Shown here: positions 63,620 through 64,000 of the stretch, piece after piece
How positions within the stretch are numbered: the first letter of the stretch is position 1
How the letters are laid out: every line of letters begins with the position of its first letter
Assembly (NCBI GenBank): GCA_012295275.1
Contig: CM022665.1
Location: 42,351,152 to 42,415,151, forward strand
Length of the DNA stretch: 64,000 bases
Origin: Chrysomallon squamiferum
Taxonomy: Eukaryota > Mollusca > Gastropoda > Neomphalida > Peltospiridae
Reading direction: 5' to 3'
Notes under the pieces: generated by a model
The model's database searches: none
What the model was told of the DNA's origin: nothing
What the model saw: only the letters and a program-made list of their open reading frames with translations
Made by a program: the position numbers and the translations under genes

Positions 63620-64000
63620 AGACAGATAACAGATAATATACTGTTATATACAGTGTTTATTAATCAGAGAAACAGACAGATGATGGGTGATAATACACAG
63701 ATACAGAGTTTATTAACTGGATAGGTAGATAGATATTGTTCAGTACTACACAGTTAGAGGTAGTGCATATTAATGAAGGTAATATAAAATATTACATAAT
63801 TACATACAGCAAGATATTGTATTTAATAACTGGATGGATAGTTACAAAGATAATATTTGATAATATACAGATGTGGTGTTTGTTAATTGGCTAGTGAGAC
63901 AGATATATAAATTTTGATAGTACACACAGGTAGATGATATACAGTGTTTATTAATTAGATAAACAGGTAGATAACATTTGATAGTATACAGTTAGATATG
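63620..64000. repeat. Degenerate ~75-bp tandem repeat running off the window
   Basis: The copies share ACAGTGTTTATTAA, TAGATAGATA and TTTGATAATATACAG phrases. The array is cut by the window end. Confidence 0.75.

Larger units (their letters stand above)
54150..64000 (+). other. BCL11: Intron 2 of the BCL11 homologue (partial, runs off the window)
   Basis: The donor GTAAAC is at 54150. No exon equivalent to the next BCL11 exon or to the C2H2 finger exon is recognisable in the remaining 9.85 kb, so the intron continues past the end. The only phase-compatible candidate is the terminal exon at 57740. Confidence 0.75.

Overview
This is eukaryotic nuclear DNA from an animal. It is AT-rich, full of long trinucleotide and dinucleotide microsatellites, and carries at least twelve unrelated minisatellite arrays. 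There is no bacterial gene organisation, operon or CRISPR array. Only one gene can be identified with good support: the 5' part of a BCL11-family (BCL11A/BCL11B; CTIP1/CTIP2) zinc-finger transcription factor on the + strand. The composition and the form of the protein fit a bilaterian invertebrate, most likely a mollusc or other lophotrochozoan. That taxonomic placement is an inference.

Layout: 1-1150 is upstream AT-rich DNA. 1160-2640 is a CpG-containing, repeat-poor promoter and first-exon region. Coding exon 1 (2361-2412) encodes MSRRKQGRPQQRKTIDS, the N-terminal NuRD/RBBP4-binding motif of the family, and ends at a GTAAGT donor in phase 1. A 51.3-kb first intron (2413-53741) follows. Coding exon 2 (53742-54149) is phase 1 at both ends and encodes the family's N-terminal CCHC zinc finger, C-x2-C-x14-H-x4-C, followed by an acidic, Ser/Pro-rich linker. 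From 54150 to the end is intron 2. The exons for the C2H2 fingers lie beyond the window, apart from one possible alternative terminal exon at 57740.

Intron 1 is mostly AT-rich filler and tandem repeats. A few repeat-poor islands stand out: 9033-9640, 19480-20090, 30750-31600, 34580-35000, 39000-39760, 42740-43400, 49000-49600 and 51340-51490. Several carry recognisable regulatory words: TATA, inverted CCAAT and E-box at 31.3 kb; paired ETS-like sites at 30.8 kb; nuclear-receptor half-site pairs at 20.0, 39.3, 49.1 and 51.4 kb; and an adjacent E-box and CSL site at 39.67 kb. These are the best candidates for enhancers or alternative promoters of the gene.

The most unusual structures are: a 33-34-bp tandem repeat built from the exon 2 3' splice site itself, including an exact duplicate acceptor; a second open frame that starts at an upstream ATG and would stay open across the exon 1/exon 2 junction for 137 codons; a 48-bp minisatellite with a five-unit higher-order pattern; and a possible alternative terminal exon with a matching phase and a poly(A) signal.
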